Both the position numbers and the translations under genes were made by a program. The notes beneath the pieces were generated by a model, which worked only from the letters and a program-made list of their open reading frames with translations, did no database searches and was not told where the DNA came from. Shown here piece by piece: positions 32,851-44,073 of a stretch of 64,000 bases of DNA (position 1 is its first letter; the number at the start of each line of letters is the position of its first letter). The DNA comes from Phyllostachys edulis (Eukaryota > Streptophyta > Magnoliopsida > Poales > Poaceae): NCBI GenBank assembly GCA_036346405.1, contig CM070559.1, positions 38,539,889 to 38,603,888 of the forward strand, written 5' to 3'.

Positions 32851-33510
32851 TCCTTGTGACGAAGGTGATGTCGAAGGGCGCAAGCTCGGTCGCCCATTTT
32901 CCTATTCTGCCCGAGGCATCCTTGTTTCGCAGCAGCAGTGCTAGCAGGTAAGATGTGTTGGGATTATGTCAGAGCTTCTGCGAGGCCGTGAGCAGGGTGT
33001 ACGCCAGCTTCTCAAGTTCCGTGTATCGGACTTTGGCACCTTGGAGTGCCTCCGAGACATAGTATACTGGCGCTGGCAGTTGCTTTCTAGGATGAGGACT
33101 ACGATTACCGCCGAAGAGGAGGCGGCGAGGTATAACAGGGGGTCTACCCCTTGCTTCAGGCTAGTGAGGCTTGGCAATTGGGTGAGGTATTGTTTGAGCT
33201 CTTTGAATGCCCTCTTGGACTCTTCCGTCCACTGGAATGGCTCTGTGCCCCGGAGCGTCTTGAAGAATGGCAAGACCCTCTCTGCCGAGCGGGATAGAAA
33301 TCGGCTAAGGGCCGCGAGGCGTCCAGTCAGTTTTTGTACTTCGCGGGCGTTGTGGGGTTGCTTCATTTCCTGGATGGCCCTTATCTTTTCGGGGTTGGCT
33401 ACGATACCCCTCTCTGACACGAGGAACCCTAGGAGCTTGCCTGCCTTGACGCCAAAGGCACACTTTTCTAGATTGAGCTTGATTCCATCCCTCCGGAGGC
33501 TTTCGAAGGT
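32851..33510 (-). pseudogene. RT connection and RT-linked RNase H, decayed
   Basis: ERGIVANPEKIRAIQEMKQP, then EVQKLTGRLAALSRFLSRSA and PFFKTLRGTEPFQWTEESK are the standard RT thumb/connection motifs. The RNase H that follows is frameshifted after about 33070. A stop lies just before this block (near 33512), separating it from the RT. Confidence 0.85.
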
Positions 33511-34200
33511 TTATTGCAGGTCCTTAGTGTGCTCGGCTGCAAACTTGCTCTTGACCACTATATCATCCACGTATGCTTCTACGTTGTGACCGAGCTGTCT
33601 GGCCAGGACCTTCGAGATGAGACGACTGAAGGTCGCGCCTGCATTCTTGAGTCCGAACGGCATACGGGTGTAGCAATACACGCCTATGGGGGTGATGAAC
33701 GCTTTCTTCGGTTCGTCTTCTTTGGCCATTTGTATTTGATGATATCCGGAGTAGGCGTTGAGGAAGCTCATCAACTCGCACCCCGAAGTGGCGTCCACCA
33801 GCTGGTCGATGCGGGGTAGCGGGAAATTGTCCTTCGGGCATGCCTTGTTGAGTTTGGTGTAGTCGACACACATGCTCCATTTGCCCTCTTTTTGCACTAG
33901 GACAGGGTTGGTGAGCCACTCTGTGTATTTGATTTCACGAATGACCCCCGCCTTGAGTAGCTTGGAAATTTGTTTCTTTGCTGCTTCCAACCTGTCTACC
34001 GACATGCATCGTAATTTTTGCTTCTTAGGTGGTGCGTCGCTTCGCAGGGCTAAGCGATGCTCGATTGTTGCGCGTGCCACGCCTAGAATGTCTCTTGGGC
34101 CCCGAGAGAAGACGTCCTTGTTACTGCGGAGTACTCTAAGGATGGCACTGTGTGCCTCCATTGGTAGCTCCGCTCCTAGGGCCACTATCTTCTCTGGGGA
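33511..34200 (-). pseudogene. Gypsy reverse transcriptase
   Basis: About 224 codons are open. Visible are the N-terminal LRSDAPPKKQKLRCM region, VDYTKLNKACPKDNFPLPRI (catalytic Asp region), FLNAYSGYHQIQM, TRMPFGLKNAGATFSRLI and the YVDD box (EAYVDDIVVKS). All core RT motifs are present. The block is cut by a stop before the thumb. Its start overlaps the end of the protease frame by about 50 bp in another frame, so a frameshift separates protease and RT. Confidence 0.9.
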
Positions 34201-35425
34201 GTCGTCCTCTAGGGGGACTCTCCGAAGCTGCCCGTACGACCTTAGCTTTGGTGTCTACTTTGCCCAAGGAGAGCTTGGTTGATTTTTTTTCCAGCCCGAC
34301 GGTGTGAACATGTTGGGCTGGCGATAATGCTTCCAGCTCCGCCTGCCTTGCGAGGTCTTGATCCCCTCGCACGGTGATGATGCCTTCTGGTGTAGGAATC
34401 TTCATACAGAGGTAGTTGTGGTGGGCTATGGCGCCGAAGGATTTGAGTGTAGCCCGGCCGAGAATGACATTGTATTGGTACTGCATTTGAACAACATCGA
34501 ATATGATGACCTCGGTTCGAGACGCGAAGCCATCACTGAACATGATGGCCAGGTCGATCTGGCAGAGGGCCGTCACCGGCCTCCCTTCGAAGCCTATCAG
34601 GGGTATGCCTAGGTGTGAGAGACGGTCTCGAGGGATCATCATCTTGTCGAAGGCATCCACGAACAGGAGGTCAGCCGAGCTTCCTCCGTCCACAAGGACG
34701 CGCTTGACCTCGAAGTCAGTGATGTTGGTGGAAATGACGAGGGGGTCTTGGTGCGGGAAAAACACACCCTGAGCGTCTTCTGGGCCAAAGTAGATTGGTA
34801 TTTCAGCGTAGCAGGGTGGGCTAGATGCGGGGTATGCTGCAAGGTGGTGAATCTGCCGGACGTATGCTCGACGCTGCCTTTTGGAAGGTATGTCGAGTGA
34901 GGATCCTCTGGCGATCATGTTGATGATCCTATTCTGGTGTTCGCCATAGCCTCCTTCTATGCGGGGTTTTGGCAGTGGTGCGGGGAGTCGGTCGTCGGTC
35001 CTTTTGTTATCGGGATCGATTGGTTGTCGCTCTCGATGCATGTAGTCCTGCATAGCCGCAATGGTGCAGCATTCATTGGTCATGTGCGTCCCTTCGCCAT
35101 GGAGATCACAGAACAGTGGAGGGGCTCTAGCACGGTTGTCTGGCTTGTACACGGCATTTCGCCCGCGTCGTCGCCTGCGGCCACGGCCCCAGTGGCCTCC
35201 GCGTCTTCCTCCTTCGGGGGGTGGGCCACCCTCTATGTAGGAGACGCCTCGCCCCTTCTGCCGATAGTCATTGGCCCGCGGCTTGGTGTGTGCCCCTACT
35301 GGGGTGGTGATGGGGCCTTCTTTTGTGAGCGGTGCGCTCGGGGTGGAGTTGGTGGGTGCTCCTCTTCGAACATTGTCTTCCTCCGCCCGAGCATACTCCT
35401 CCATCTTGTCAAAGAGCTCCGTCAC
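34136..35425 (-). CDS. Gag C-terminal part and aspartic protease
   Basis: The longest open frame of the window (429 codons) begins with a coiled-coil end of gag (TELFDKMEEYARAEEDNVRR), followed by an RG-rich linker. It then has a C/H-containing block (CDLHGEGTHMTNEC) that may replace a zinc knuckle. A retropepsin follows with LVDGGSSADLLF (DGG in place of the usual DTG/DSG form, as often in this lineage) and YNVILGRATLKSFGAI. It ends in a frame different from RT. It was probably part of one gag-pol frame. The upstream gag is frameshifted. Confidence 0.88.
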   Translation of the reverse strand: MTELFDKMEEYARAEEDNVRRGAPTNSTPSAPLTKEGPITTPVGAHTKPRANDYRQKGRGVSYIEGGPPPEGGRRGGHWGRGRRRRRGRNAVYKPDNRARAPPLFCDLHGEGTHMTNECCTIAAMQDYMHRERQPIDPDNKRTDDRLPAPLPKPRIEGGYGEHQNRIINMIARGSSLDIPSKRQRRAYVRQIHHLAAYPASSPPCYAEIPIYFGPEDAQGVFFPHQDPLVISTNITDFEVKRVLVDGGSSADLLFVDAFDKMMIPRDRLSHLGIPLIGFEGRPVTALCQIDLAIMFSDGFASRTEVIIFDVVQMQYQYNVILGRATLKSFGAIAHHNYLCMKIPTPEGIITVRGDQDLARQAELEALSPAQHVHTVGLEKKSTKLSLGKVDTKAKVVRAASESPPRGRLPREDSGPRSGATNGGTQCHP

Positions 35426-36255
35426 CGTGTGGATGGGCTTGCGAGCCAGCCTCTCCGACAGGGGGCCCTTTCGGAGCCCGCACGTGGCTGCGTTTATGAT
35501 GGTGGTTTTGTTGACGCCCTTTACCTGACACTTGACCTCTACAAACTTCCTGAAGAAGCTACGGAGGGGTTCGTTTGGGGCCTATTTTATTGTGAAAAGG
35601 TGCCCTGTGTCCTTGGGCTCCGTGTAATTTCCCTGAAAGTTGTTGCGGATGAGGTCTCGCAGCTGTTCCCACGCATATATGGAGCGTGGGGGGATGGTGA
35701 AGAACCACGTCAATGCTACGCCCTTGAGGGCGAGGGTGACGCTCTTCGCCTTTGTAGTTTCGTCGCCTCCGGTAGCCTCTACTGCGGTCTCGTACACCCG
35801 GAGGAATTCCGAGGGGTTAGTGCATCCTTGGAAGAGTGTGACCTCCAGCATCTTGAATACTTGTGGCGGTGGGCGTCTCTGGCAAACACTCAGCGGGAGT
35901 TGGGATCCCCTCGAGCAATGGGCGGGTGGTTCGCTGCCGGGCCGGGGAGCAGCCCATGGGGACGATTGGTGCGGGCAGGCGTGGCGCGAGGGTCAGATTC
36001 GGCGGATGTCGAAGGATCGCCATCTCCCGACGGAGATCCGCCGATTCTGCTATAACGCCAGACAACCTCGCTTGTGCCCGCCTCGGCGATGCAACCGGCT
36101 TGCCGGGTATCCTCCGATAGCGCCCGTCGTGGTTGTTGTTTGCCGTCGCCGCGCTGGGGTGTGCGCCGCGAGGCTCTGGTTTGTTTCGCCCTCGGGGTAC
36201 TCGGTGCTGCGGCCGCTTCGGTTGTCGAGGGCTTGGCCCTCTTCTGCGGAGCCAT
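35426..36255 (-). pseudogene. Gag N-terminal and middle part
   Basis: The likely start is the ATG at 36255, 60 bp after the LTR and primer-binding region. A lysine/arginine/alanine-rich N-terminus follows. The Retrotrans_gag core (GCTNPSEFLRVYETAVEATG, WEQLRDLIRNNFQGNY) is read from 35851 in another frame, and a stop near 35582 separates it from the coiled-coil end. At least two frame changes are needed, so no gag protein is made from this copy. Confidence 0.8.
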
Positions 36256-36296
36256 GCTCGAGCTCGGAGTTTGTGCTTCGCAGCTTTCCTGTCGGT

Positions 36297-36314
36297 CCCC
36301 ATAGACGGCGCCAA
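36297..36314 (-). other. Primer-binding site
   Basis: TTGGCGCCGTCTATGGGG lies one base inside the 5' LTR on the minus strand. It resembles the TGGCGCCGTCTGTGGG sites of grass Tat-type elements. I did not match it to a tRNA. Confidence 0.7.
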
Positions 36315-36315
36315 C

Positions 36316-36877
36316 TGTCGTAGCAAAAAAGGCTAAACAGTAGAAAGAGGGGACCCCTGGTATACACGGGGGTATCCGAAGGGTCCTCGAAGAGGGGACT
36401 GGCTGTCAGGAAGTGTGTTGTATATAAATGTCTTAAAAAAGCATGTCCTCTTACATGGGGGTAGAGAGCTATTTATAGCCAACTAACAGGGTACATGAGA
36501 TTACATATCCACCCCTAGGAAGGTACTATCTATGTAGGGATAGCAGGGTCCTTTCCTACCCCTATGTGTAGCTTCCGGTCCATGGTGGGCTCCTATGGAC
36601 CTGGCTCACCCAGCCGACGTGCCTGGTCCACCTGTCTTCTCCCTTCGCTCTTGGCAAAGCTGCTTTGGACACCCTTCGAGCACCCCTCGAGCCTCCTTCG
36701 GCCGACCCTTCGGGCTGCCCTCGAGGTACCTCTTGTACCCTTTGGGTGACCCTTCGGAGGCTTCGGGCCGCCCTCGAGATATCTCCTGTACCCTTTGGGC
36801 AAACACCCCCCGGGGGCCTCCTGTGGCTTTGGTTCTGTTCGCCAAGTTGCTGGGGCCGGTGGGCTGCCCCTATGACA
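36316..36877 (-). repeat. 5' LTR of the Tat element (562 bp)
   Basis: The sense strand starts TGTCATAGGGG and ends TGCTACGACA. A TATA-like ATTTATATA (complement of 36421-36429) lies about 110 bp before the LTR 3' end, where the element's promoter would be expected. Two 52-bp GC-rich units are present at 36711-36803. Confidence 0.92.
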
Positions 36878-38291
36878 AGATTGATGTTATGCGCACGTGG
36901 TGGGTTGGTGGATTATCTCACTTGAGTCGATTAAGGACCGAACCATGTGTTCCCTTCTAAGCTACCAAGTCGTACAACCACATATCTAGTATGGGATAAA
37001 TCCGACTGAATAATTTACCGAGTCATCATGCTATAGCCAAATTGCGGGCAGTATGGGTCGAGCCATTCGACATGGGCTGGAGGGGGACCTATCTCTATAT
37101 ACGCACCCTTGAGTATTGTGGTGGTACTAAGTCGGGATACGTACTCCCAACGGTGGTTTCCTCGAAGTTAATGTGTGCAAATGGCCGAAGATTGATCCAT
37201 TGGATTGTGGAGTATTATGGCAAGTTGTTGTAAAGACTTTGTTATGACCATCTCTGTCATGCGCATATGATAGCGTATCATGACCGACATTATAAGTTGA
37301 CCATATCTTGCGAGTAAAGTTGTACAACCTCTGCAGAGTATTTTTAAAATCTATTCGAATAGTCGTGCCCCCCGTCATGAGCATTGTGAACAAAGTCACA
37401 CTGGTTAGTTTTATTAACTTAAAATTACGAACTACAACATGTTGGGTAATCATGGTGGTTGTGATGTGCGACATGCTGGATTAAGTGCGGTCGTTATGAA
37501 CGAGACATGCTGGTTTAAGCATGGTTGCCGGAGCTAGGACATGCTGGTTTAACAATGGTGTATGTGGTTTGCGATGTGCTGGTTTAAGTACAGTCATTGT
37601 GTATGGAACATGCTGGTTTAAGCATGGTCGTCGGTAATGAGACATTTTTTGGTGGAACTGCGACATGCTAGAGACGTGGTCATGCTGCTTTAAGCATGGT
37701 TGTGATAATAGTTGCTTATACAAAATAACCTTTGGTTTGAAGTTAAACATGCCAAGTCATAGGTTTGGAAATTATCTATAGTTTTTGAGCAAACCGGCTT
37801 TATGCTAAAATAAACATACAACCCCTCCCTTGGAAGCCTTGCATCTATATAATTGCATTTGTGGTGAGGTTTGTTGATTACTTTTGTACTCATGGTTGCT
37901 CAAACACATGGATTCAGACTATGATGCTGAAGATCTGGTGTATGGATATTTCTATGCATCCGACTATGGAGACGTTGGAAATGGCGTTAACTAGGTCCTA
38001 GTCTCAATCGGTTGCATGTGGCAATGCATGTAGGCCACACACTCTTATGATGTTCTTTTCGCTGCTATGTTTACCTTTCGCTGCTACTGTGCTATCTTGA
38101 ACTATTTGGCATGCCGACCTTTTATGTAAACTTTATCCTTAAGGCCTATTTACCATGTTCTGTAATAATATTTAAGTATTGTTTATGCATGTGTTGTATG
38201 GATGTGATATTTGTATTGTGTGAGCCAGCAACTGATCATGGGATTAGCTCAGAATATAGAGAGGGTCTGGATGCAAATTTGGGTCCTCACA
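36878..38291 (+). mobile_element. Tekay/Del 3' LTR, part 3 of 3
   Basis: After the second target copy (AGATT) the LTR continues with GTACAACCACAT(A/G)(T/C)CTAGTATGGGA near 36972, which is also found near 503 in the LTR at the window start. It has the TACAACCTCTGCAGAG / TATTCGAATAG block (37313-37360). It ends GGGTCCTCACA at 38291. 37430-37700 contains several degenerate ACATGCTGGTTTAAG(C/T)A units about 45-75 bp apart. Confidence 0.8.
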
Positions 38292-39424
38292 AATATTGAG
38301 TTGTTTGATGTTTATGTACTGTTATTGCATGTTTTTGAGGTGGGTTATTGGTTTTGTCCAGGGAGTGTTGCTTCGAATTCGGTGCCGCCTTTGCGTCATT
38401 TCGGTTTCCGTGGCTAAAAGGCAAGTGCATGGTAGAGTGGTAGACATCGGTTTGTTTGTCACTTGTCCTTATAGTTAAATTGCCATGGTATACTTATGTT
38501 TTATCCATGCTTATGATAAGGATGGTTATATGACCATGATGACAATATGGTAATGATGGTAATATGATGGTAACGGATCATGTTAATGGATAATGGAACA
38601 AAATTACGTTCTTGCATCATGTGCACAATCATGTCATGAATGATGGAGACCACTTTCGCCGGTCATATGATATCTATAATGGTGTTAGAACTCCATGAGA
38701 GTGTTGAGATCCCTGGTTCCTTGTAGGACAAGCTGATGAAAGGGTAAACACTGTCGCATGTGCTCACTCATACTATACCAATATGAGCAATGAGATGGTC
38801 AAATGAGCATCTAAAGTAGAGATGCATTGCATTAATAGAAAGATGATGATGTTACTTGAACATATGAATAATGGTGATATTGTTTTTCATAATTGATAAA
38901 TTGTTTGTTTATTGTTCCATTATGTACTTGCTGAGTCTTGAACTCACTCTTTCTTTGTTGTTGCTTTTAGGTGATCATTGAAAGCGACATGCATAGGGAT
39001 GGAGTAGCACATGTGCATCACATGCAATCAATCACACAAATATTTTTACTTAGTTGCTTTCACAAAATATAGAGACATGATAATTTCATTTAGAGTTGAT
39101 TAGTGGATTTGGTTGTCATTAGCTTAATGATTAAAATCTTGGTTTATTTAATTATGGTTTGATTATATTAATTGTTGCTAACCAATGTTCCCGGTCGCAT
39201 GATTCCAGACGTTCTCGGGTGCTAGTGTCCCAAGCGTTCTCAGGCTCGTGATCCTGAGCATTCTTGGACGTGTGGTTCTAAGTTATGAAAGATAATCATT
39301 TATACATTTACATTGTTATGATTTTTGAAAGGTGGTGCATTGTGGGGTTTTTATTCCATACATTGCCTGCAGAAATTATTGATAAATATGATTTAAATTG
39401 TTAGTAAGAATAATTTATGTGACA
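38292..39424 (+). mobile_element. LTR-like fragment, gypsy type
   Basis: There is no coding sequence. CTTGCTGAGTCTTGAACTCACTC...CTTTTAGGTGATC (38930-38980) resembles a motif typical of long gypsy LTRs. Three degenerate CGTTCTC(G/A)GG units lie at 39200-39280. The end could be ATGTGACA at 39424. No target duplication was found, so boundaries are a guess. Confidence 0.4.
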
Positions 39425-42110
39425 TTATGGGCTTATTGTCGGGGCGGGAATTAAGGCTGCTCCCTTTCTTTCTACCAGTCCAGGTGGGCTCCTACTAACA
39501 TAGCGCTAGTTCCACTACTGGTCTACCACTCTACTGCTGGACACACCAAGCACCAAAGCACTGTACTCATCTTTGTTTTTAAGCACTGTACCCATCTCAA
39601 AGCAAACAGCAGCAGCCCCCTAATGCTTATCCAGAACAAAACCGCTCGGTTGAAAGCATCAATGATTAGCACCCAAAATATCCACTCTTAAGTACAAAAG
39701 GATTCCAGCCTAGACTCAACTACACCTAGCTAGTGAAAGTTAACAAACAGTGCATGGGACGACGGATTGTGCAGCTTATTAAAAAAGAAGAAGCAGCAGT
39801 CCCCTGTCTAATCTTTCTCGTGGTGGATCGTCTCATCATTTGACTTATCACTATATATTCACCGGATCTGGTTCGGTGCCTGGAGACACTGGTGGATATA
39901 TGATTCACCAACCTCTCAGTCACGGCGAGCGAGACCGCGAGTAGTGCTCCCGGACGTCATTGAGCAACCCCATCAGGTAGAGTAGATCCCATTTGTCGTC
40001 TCTCAAGATGCTGCCTAGCTATGAAGCATGCACTGTGCAATGCTTTCTTTCTTTGATGGTAGGTGCAATTGTGTAAATGTAAATGCAATCTAATCTCTCT
40101 GCAATCGCTCTGTAACATTTGCAGTTTTGTATGAGAGGATACATAATTCGTCTTACCGTTTACTGATCTAAAACGTATTAACAAATTAAAACATAGTGTG
40201 CTAAAAAGTAAAAACTGTATACAACGGATGACAATGTGCGGTATTCAGAGAATAAATTATCCATCCCAAATACCGAGCAATATTCCCTTTGACATCATCT
40301 AATCCTAATAGTTCTTCCACTCGCTGAAAAATACCACCCTAATTTGCTTTGGTTGCCAATCTCGGAAAAGCAGTTGCTCCAATACAATGTCTTATTTTAA
40401 GATCAAGATGCGTCTTGTAAAGGGGCAATTAGTGTTAGGGGAGTACACGATCTGACAGTGATACTAGTGGTAAAAATAAACAAACAAGCGAGCATGCCCT
40501 ACCATATAACATCTTCACCGGAAAAAAGAGAGAAACATATAAGGGGAATGCATGTACAGATGTACTAAACATGAGACCATATATGATTAATGAAATCAGC
40601 TGTAAGATTTAACTAAACAATAATTCGGTCGCTCTCTCTCTTTTTCTCCACTTAGGAAAACTGAGGGCTAGACTGACAGTCCCCCTTCTGCGCATACATC
40701 CCCATCAAAATTTTCAGGTCCAGAGTTAGTCTTCGCTGAGCCATTTTAATTCGGCAAAAGCGCCCACTACATGATGATTTTTTTCATGATAGAACAAACA
40801 GGAGTTTATTGCACGCCCGGAGGTTGGGAGGTGACTGACGAAACAGCAGCCCTCGTGTGCATTTCTATTCGCTTCCGTGCGTCTTAGGCCGGTTCGTTTA
40901 CTTCGCAGCCCTCGTGTGTCATTTGTTCTGGATCACGACGAGCAGAGCAGAGCTGTGCTGTGGCATGCACTGAAGTGAGGCTCCTTTTCGCCCAAAGATG
41001 GATGTGGTATCCGGCCTGCGATCGCGCTTCACCATTCAAATATAAGATCTGCTATTTGCACAAGGGTATATCTGCGCATATGCCGGCAATGCAGTTTTAG
41101 TTGGACTCCTGATATTTACTCAAATGCATGATTCGCAGCGCACGACCTAATGAAAGGCACAATTCAGAGTAAAGAAATAAAGATTTCACTGGGAGAATCA
41201 AGACTCTGTAGTGTATGTATATGAATACCAGGATTTAAAGCTTTCACCTGGCGATGTTACTAGTGGGCAGGTAAGTGTTCAGCCTTGACATATGTTTCGA
41301 AGATTCGGTAGAATGTCGCAATACATCTTTGCTGATAACTGATAAAGGACGTTCATCTACATGTCTTCCAACCTTTCCGTTAGTGCAGGGGGGGCTAGTT
41401 TCGCTGCTACAGTACACATTACGATCTCACGTCAAGCTCTTCTCGTCGGCAGCTCGTCTCCGAGAGAAGATTCTGTTGAAGCCTTGAAATTCTCTGACTC
41501 TGTTCTGCTAGCGTACTTCCTATCCTGCACTCTTTGCCTCTTTAGTGACTCATAGACCGGAACATATACCGATGAGTGCCAGACCGGTTTAATTTTGGCT
41601 GGCCTTATTGGCCTAGGCTAGATCGATGTCACCAATTGTTGGATAGTTCAGCAGATGTGACAGTGGTACCTCAATTTTCTAGTTGAAAAAACAAGAGTTC
41701 AGTTCTCAGTGATTGTAAACCAGTATGGGAAGAATGGAAGAATGCCGCACGCCAAAACGCTGTGCCGGCCTTTCTATTAATATTGCCAGATCGGCAATAG
41801 AAGATTACAACCAAATACAGGAGATTTACAAGAACAAAATTAATCTCAACTATCATAATCTATACAGTGTACATATGGAAACAAATATCGCTAACATTGA
41901 TTATTTATAACACCTTAAATATGATATTTCTTTGGATTTTACTTTGTGATTTTTCAGAACTTGAACCAAATAGGTACGGCCAATTGTAGTTGCTCTATAG
42001 CCTACTGTACGATGGGCGCAAATCCCTGTAGTGCCCACTCATCTCCTTCGATCTCCTTTCCCTGGCTGGGAATTAGTTCGCTCTCAGGTGAAGTGGAACT
42101 AAGCTGACAA
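39425..42110. other. Intergenic stretch without recognisable genes
   Basis: I see short open frames only and no domain motif. 40630-40650 has a short CT-rich run. 41720-41800 has CCGGCCTTTCTATTAATATTG, which may be the tail of a degraded retroelement. Nothing else is supported. Confidence 0.4.
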
Positions 42111-42120
42111 TTATTAGTTA

Positions 42121-42620
42121 CTACATGAAGATGCCAACCATTCCACTAGCCAGTGAGAACAAGCAATACTGAAGCTTTGCAAAGTCGTATTTATGCAGAC
42201 TTGCGCAGCACAGAGGAACAGGACAATATCTAGTGGTATTATCAATTAAAATCATGAAATATATTTTCCCTCCTTTTATCAATATATCATTCATCTCACA
42301 CAAGTCTAAATGTATGAGTTCTAATTTTGCCGAATTTCTTTCGTCTTGTGAAGCTTTCGAGATTGCTTCGCTTCCACAAAAATTTGATATTTGGAACCTT
42401 TGACTATAGAAAAGTTTGAAATTAAATTTAAACTGGAAATCCGAAACATACAACAAAAATTTATATGACATAAACGTGAGTGCCATACATTGGCCTCACC
42501 ACCATTCGTAGAGTAAAAAATATAGTTCACGACCTTATTACAAAAATCTGAAAGGAAAAAAACGAAACAAGCCTCCGCATTCATAGCATTTTCCAATAAA
42601 GAGCCCAAATTTTGACACAG
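42121..42620 (-). pseudogene. Copia GAG-pre-integrase and integrase start (inverted half)
   Basis: On the minus strand EANVWHSRLCHINF (the HHCC-like GAG-pre-integrase motif, with W-H and C-H) is followed by FSIVKGSKYQIF, then ERNSAKLELIHLDLCEMN and LIKGGKIYFMILIDNTTRYC. These are the standard copia blocks up to the first catalytic Asp region. Frames shift near 42330 and the sequence stops at 42121. The remainder of integrase is absent. Confidence 0.8.
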
Positions 42621-42629
42621 CTACTTTAT

Positions 42630-43150
42630 TTGACTCAAAGACCAAACTTGAACCTATCTCGACATAGAAAGGAACCGCTGACGAGATTCTTATTTATTGT
42701 AGGGGCATGTTGCACGTTTTTCAAGCGTACAATTTTTCCCAAAGTGAACTTTAGATCTACCGTGCCAACACCAAGAACAGAAGCATATGATCTATTCCCC
42801 ATTAGGACAAAAGAAAACATAGATGCATAAGTGCATACATGAATATTAGCCCTGGTGTCAATCCACTAATCAGTTGATTGACATGCTAAAAAGACACTAG
42901 GTAAATTACCATACACAGATGCTTCGGCCTTGCCAATAATCACATTAGCAGACTTCTTATGCACTGGATGATTTTTCTTGTCCATCCATTTGTGGTATTT
43001 CTTGGCCCAATGACCAGTCTCGCCACAAACAAAGCAACTAATATCATTCATGTTCACTTTCTTCTTACTGTTGTTGGTCCTTTTAAAGTTGGTGGTCGAA
43101 ATAACCTTGCATTTTCCTTTGTCAATATGCTGCATGATGTTCACTCTATA
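42630..43150 (-). pseudogene. Copia zinc knuckle and protease region
   Basis: CFVCGETGHWAKKYHK is a copia gag zinc knuckle whose last Cys is replaced (AKKYH for AKxC). It is preceded by a lysine-rich stretch. Downstream, LGVGTVDLKFTLGKIVRLKN and VQHAPTINKNLVS are the usual flanking part of the copia protease. The DSG catalytic motif is not clearly readable in between. Confidence 0.75.
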
Positions 43151-43765
43151 TTGTCCCTCTTACACTATTGATGTCACATCCTTTGCTCAAGCCTTCTCTT
43201 CAACATCAAGACTAGCAACCAGATCCTCGACGAAAATGTTTTGCCTCTTGTGTTTCAGAGATGTGGCGAAATTCCTCCAGGTTGGAGGCAATTTGGCAAT
43301 AATGCCCCCAGCCATAAATTTTTCAGGCAATTGACAATCAAGGTGGGAGAGTTCCCTCACAACGAATTGTAGTTCATGAGCATGCTCGACTACAGAACGT
43401 TATCAACCATTTTGTAATCATGATGTTGCTCCATGACATACAATTCATGTCCAATATCTAAGGCAGCAAACTTATGTTCGAGTACATGCCATAGATCCGC
43501 AGTATTCTTTATGTGCACATACACAACACAAAGCTAGTCAGATAACACGCTTAGAATGCACCCGACAAATATTATCGTAGACTTGTCATACTCTGTTTGC
43601 TGTGCAGCAGTACGAGGTCCTGCAGGACCTAGTATCATGACCCAAAATACATTCATAGCTGAGAGCCACAATTGGACCCTTGTCTACCATCTCTTGAAAT
43701 TCACACCAATGAATTTCTTCGGTTTTATTACCTCGGCAAAACCAACCATCACAAAGTGCCAATCA
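43151..43765 (-). pseudogene. Copia gag (UBN2-type)
   Basis: The minus-strand reading starts close inside the LTR end with VGFAEVIKPKKFIGVNFKRW, then LWLSAMNVFWVM and IIFVGCILSVLSD, and further on LWHVLEHKFAALDIGHELYV. This is the pattern of copia UBN2 gag proteins. Stops occur at several sites (W-to-stop in the NFKRW block, before LCVVYVHIK). Confidence 0.75.
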
Positions 43766-43776
43766 GGTTTTTGGGT

Positions 43777-44073
43777 TGTTAGGTATATGCGCACTTTTTA
43801 TGATTAGTTTAATTCCTGAAACAATAATTGATGCAACAACAACATATATACTATGCATATTTGGAACTATGAACAGTAGTATGATCATCAATTCAAATAT
43901 TTCTATCCCATATATATGTGCTAACAAGGGAAAGCCTAGAACAAGTACACTACTAACAGAAGTAGGCATCAACATCATCACATGATTTATTTCTAGGAAG
44001 CAAGGCCTAGCCATATCAAAATATATCAGCGCGACTTATGGAGAATCGCTCCAACGAAGGTCGCGGTAGACTT
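43777..44073 (-). mobile_element. Copia 5' LTR 3' end, inverted
   Basis: This 297-bp stretch is the reverse complement of about 48840-49136, with scattered differences. It includes the LTR end GCATATACCTAACA and, at the other edge, CGACCTTCG(T/C)(T/C)GGAGCGATTCTC. It is followed on the minus strand by gag, as a 5' LTR should be. Confidence 0.85.

Larger units (their letters stand above)
21838..36877 (-). mobile_element. Complete Tat/Grande-type Ty3-gypsy retrotransposon with antisense extra gene
   Basis: Two LTRs (21838-22514 and 36316-36877) start TGTCGTAGCA and end CCCCTATGACA on the plus strand. The flanks AGATC and AGATT form a 5-bp target duplication with one mismatch. Sense is minus: the 5' LTR is at the right and is followed by a primer-binding-like TTGGCGCCGTCTATGGGG (36297-36314), gag, protease, RT, RNase H, a second RNase H and integrase, ending near 31030. 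Between integrase and the 3' LTR lie two tandem arrays and an oppositely oriented gene. Minus the nested solo LTR the element is about 11.7 kb. All coding parts carry stops or shifts. Confidence 0.93.

Noticed and set aside
34937..36055. A 372-codon plus-strand frame
   Set aside because: It lies exactly antisense to gag of the Tat element, whose protein motifs are unmistakable on the minus strand. It has no domain or intron structure of its own.
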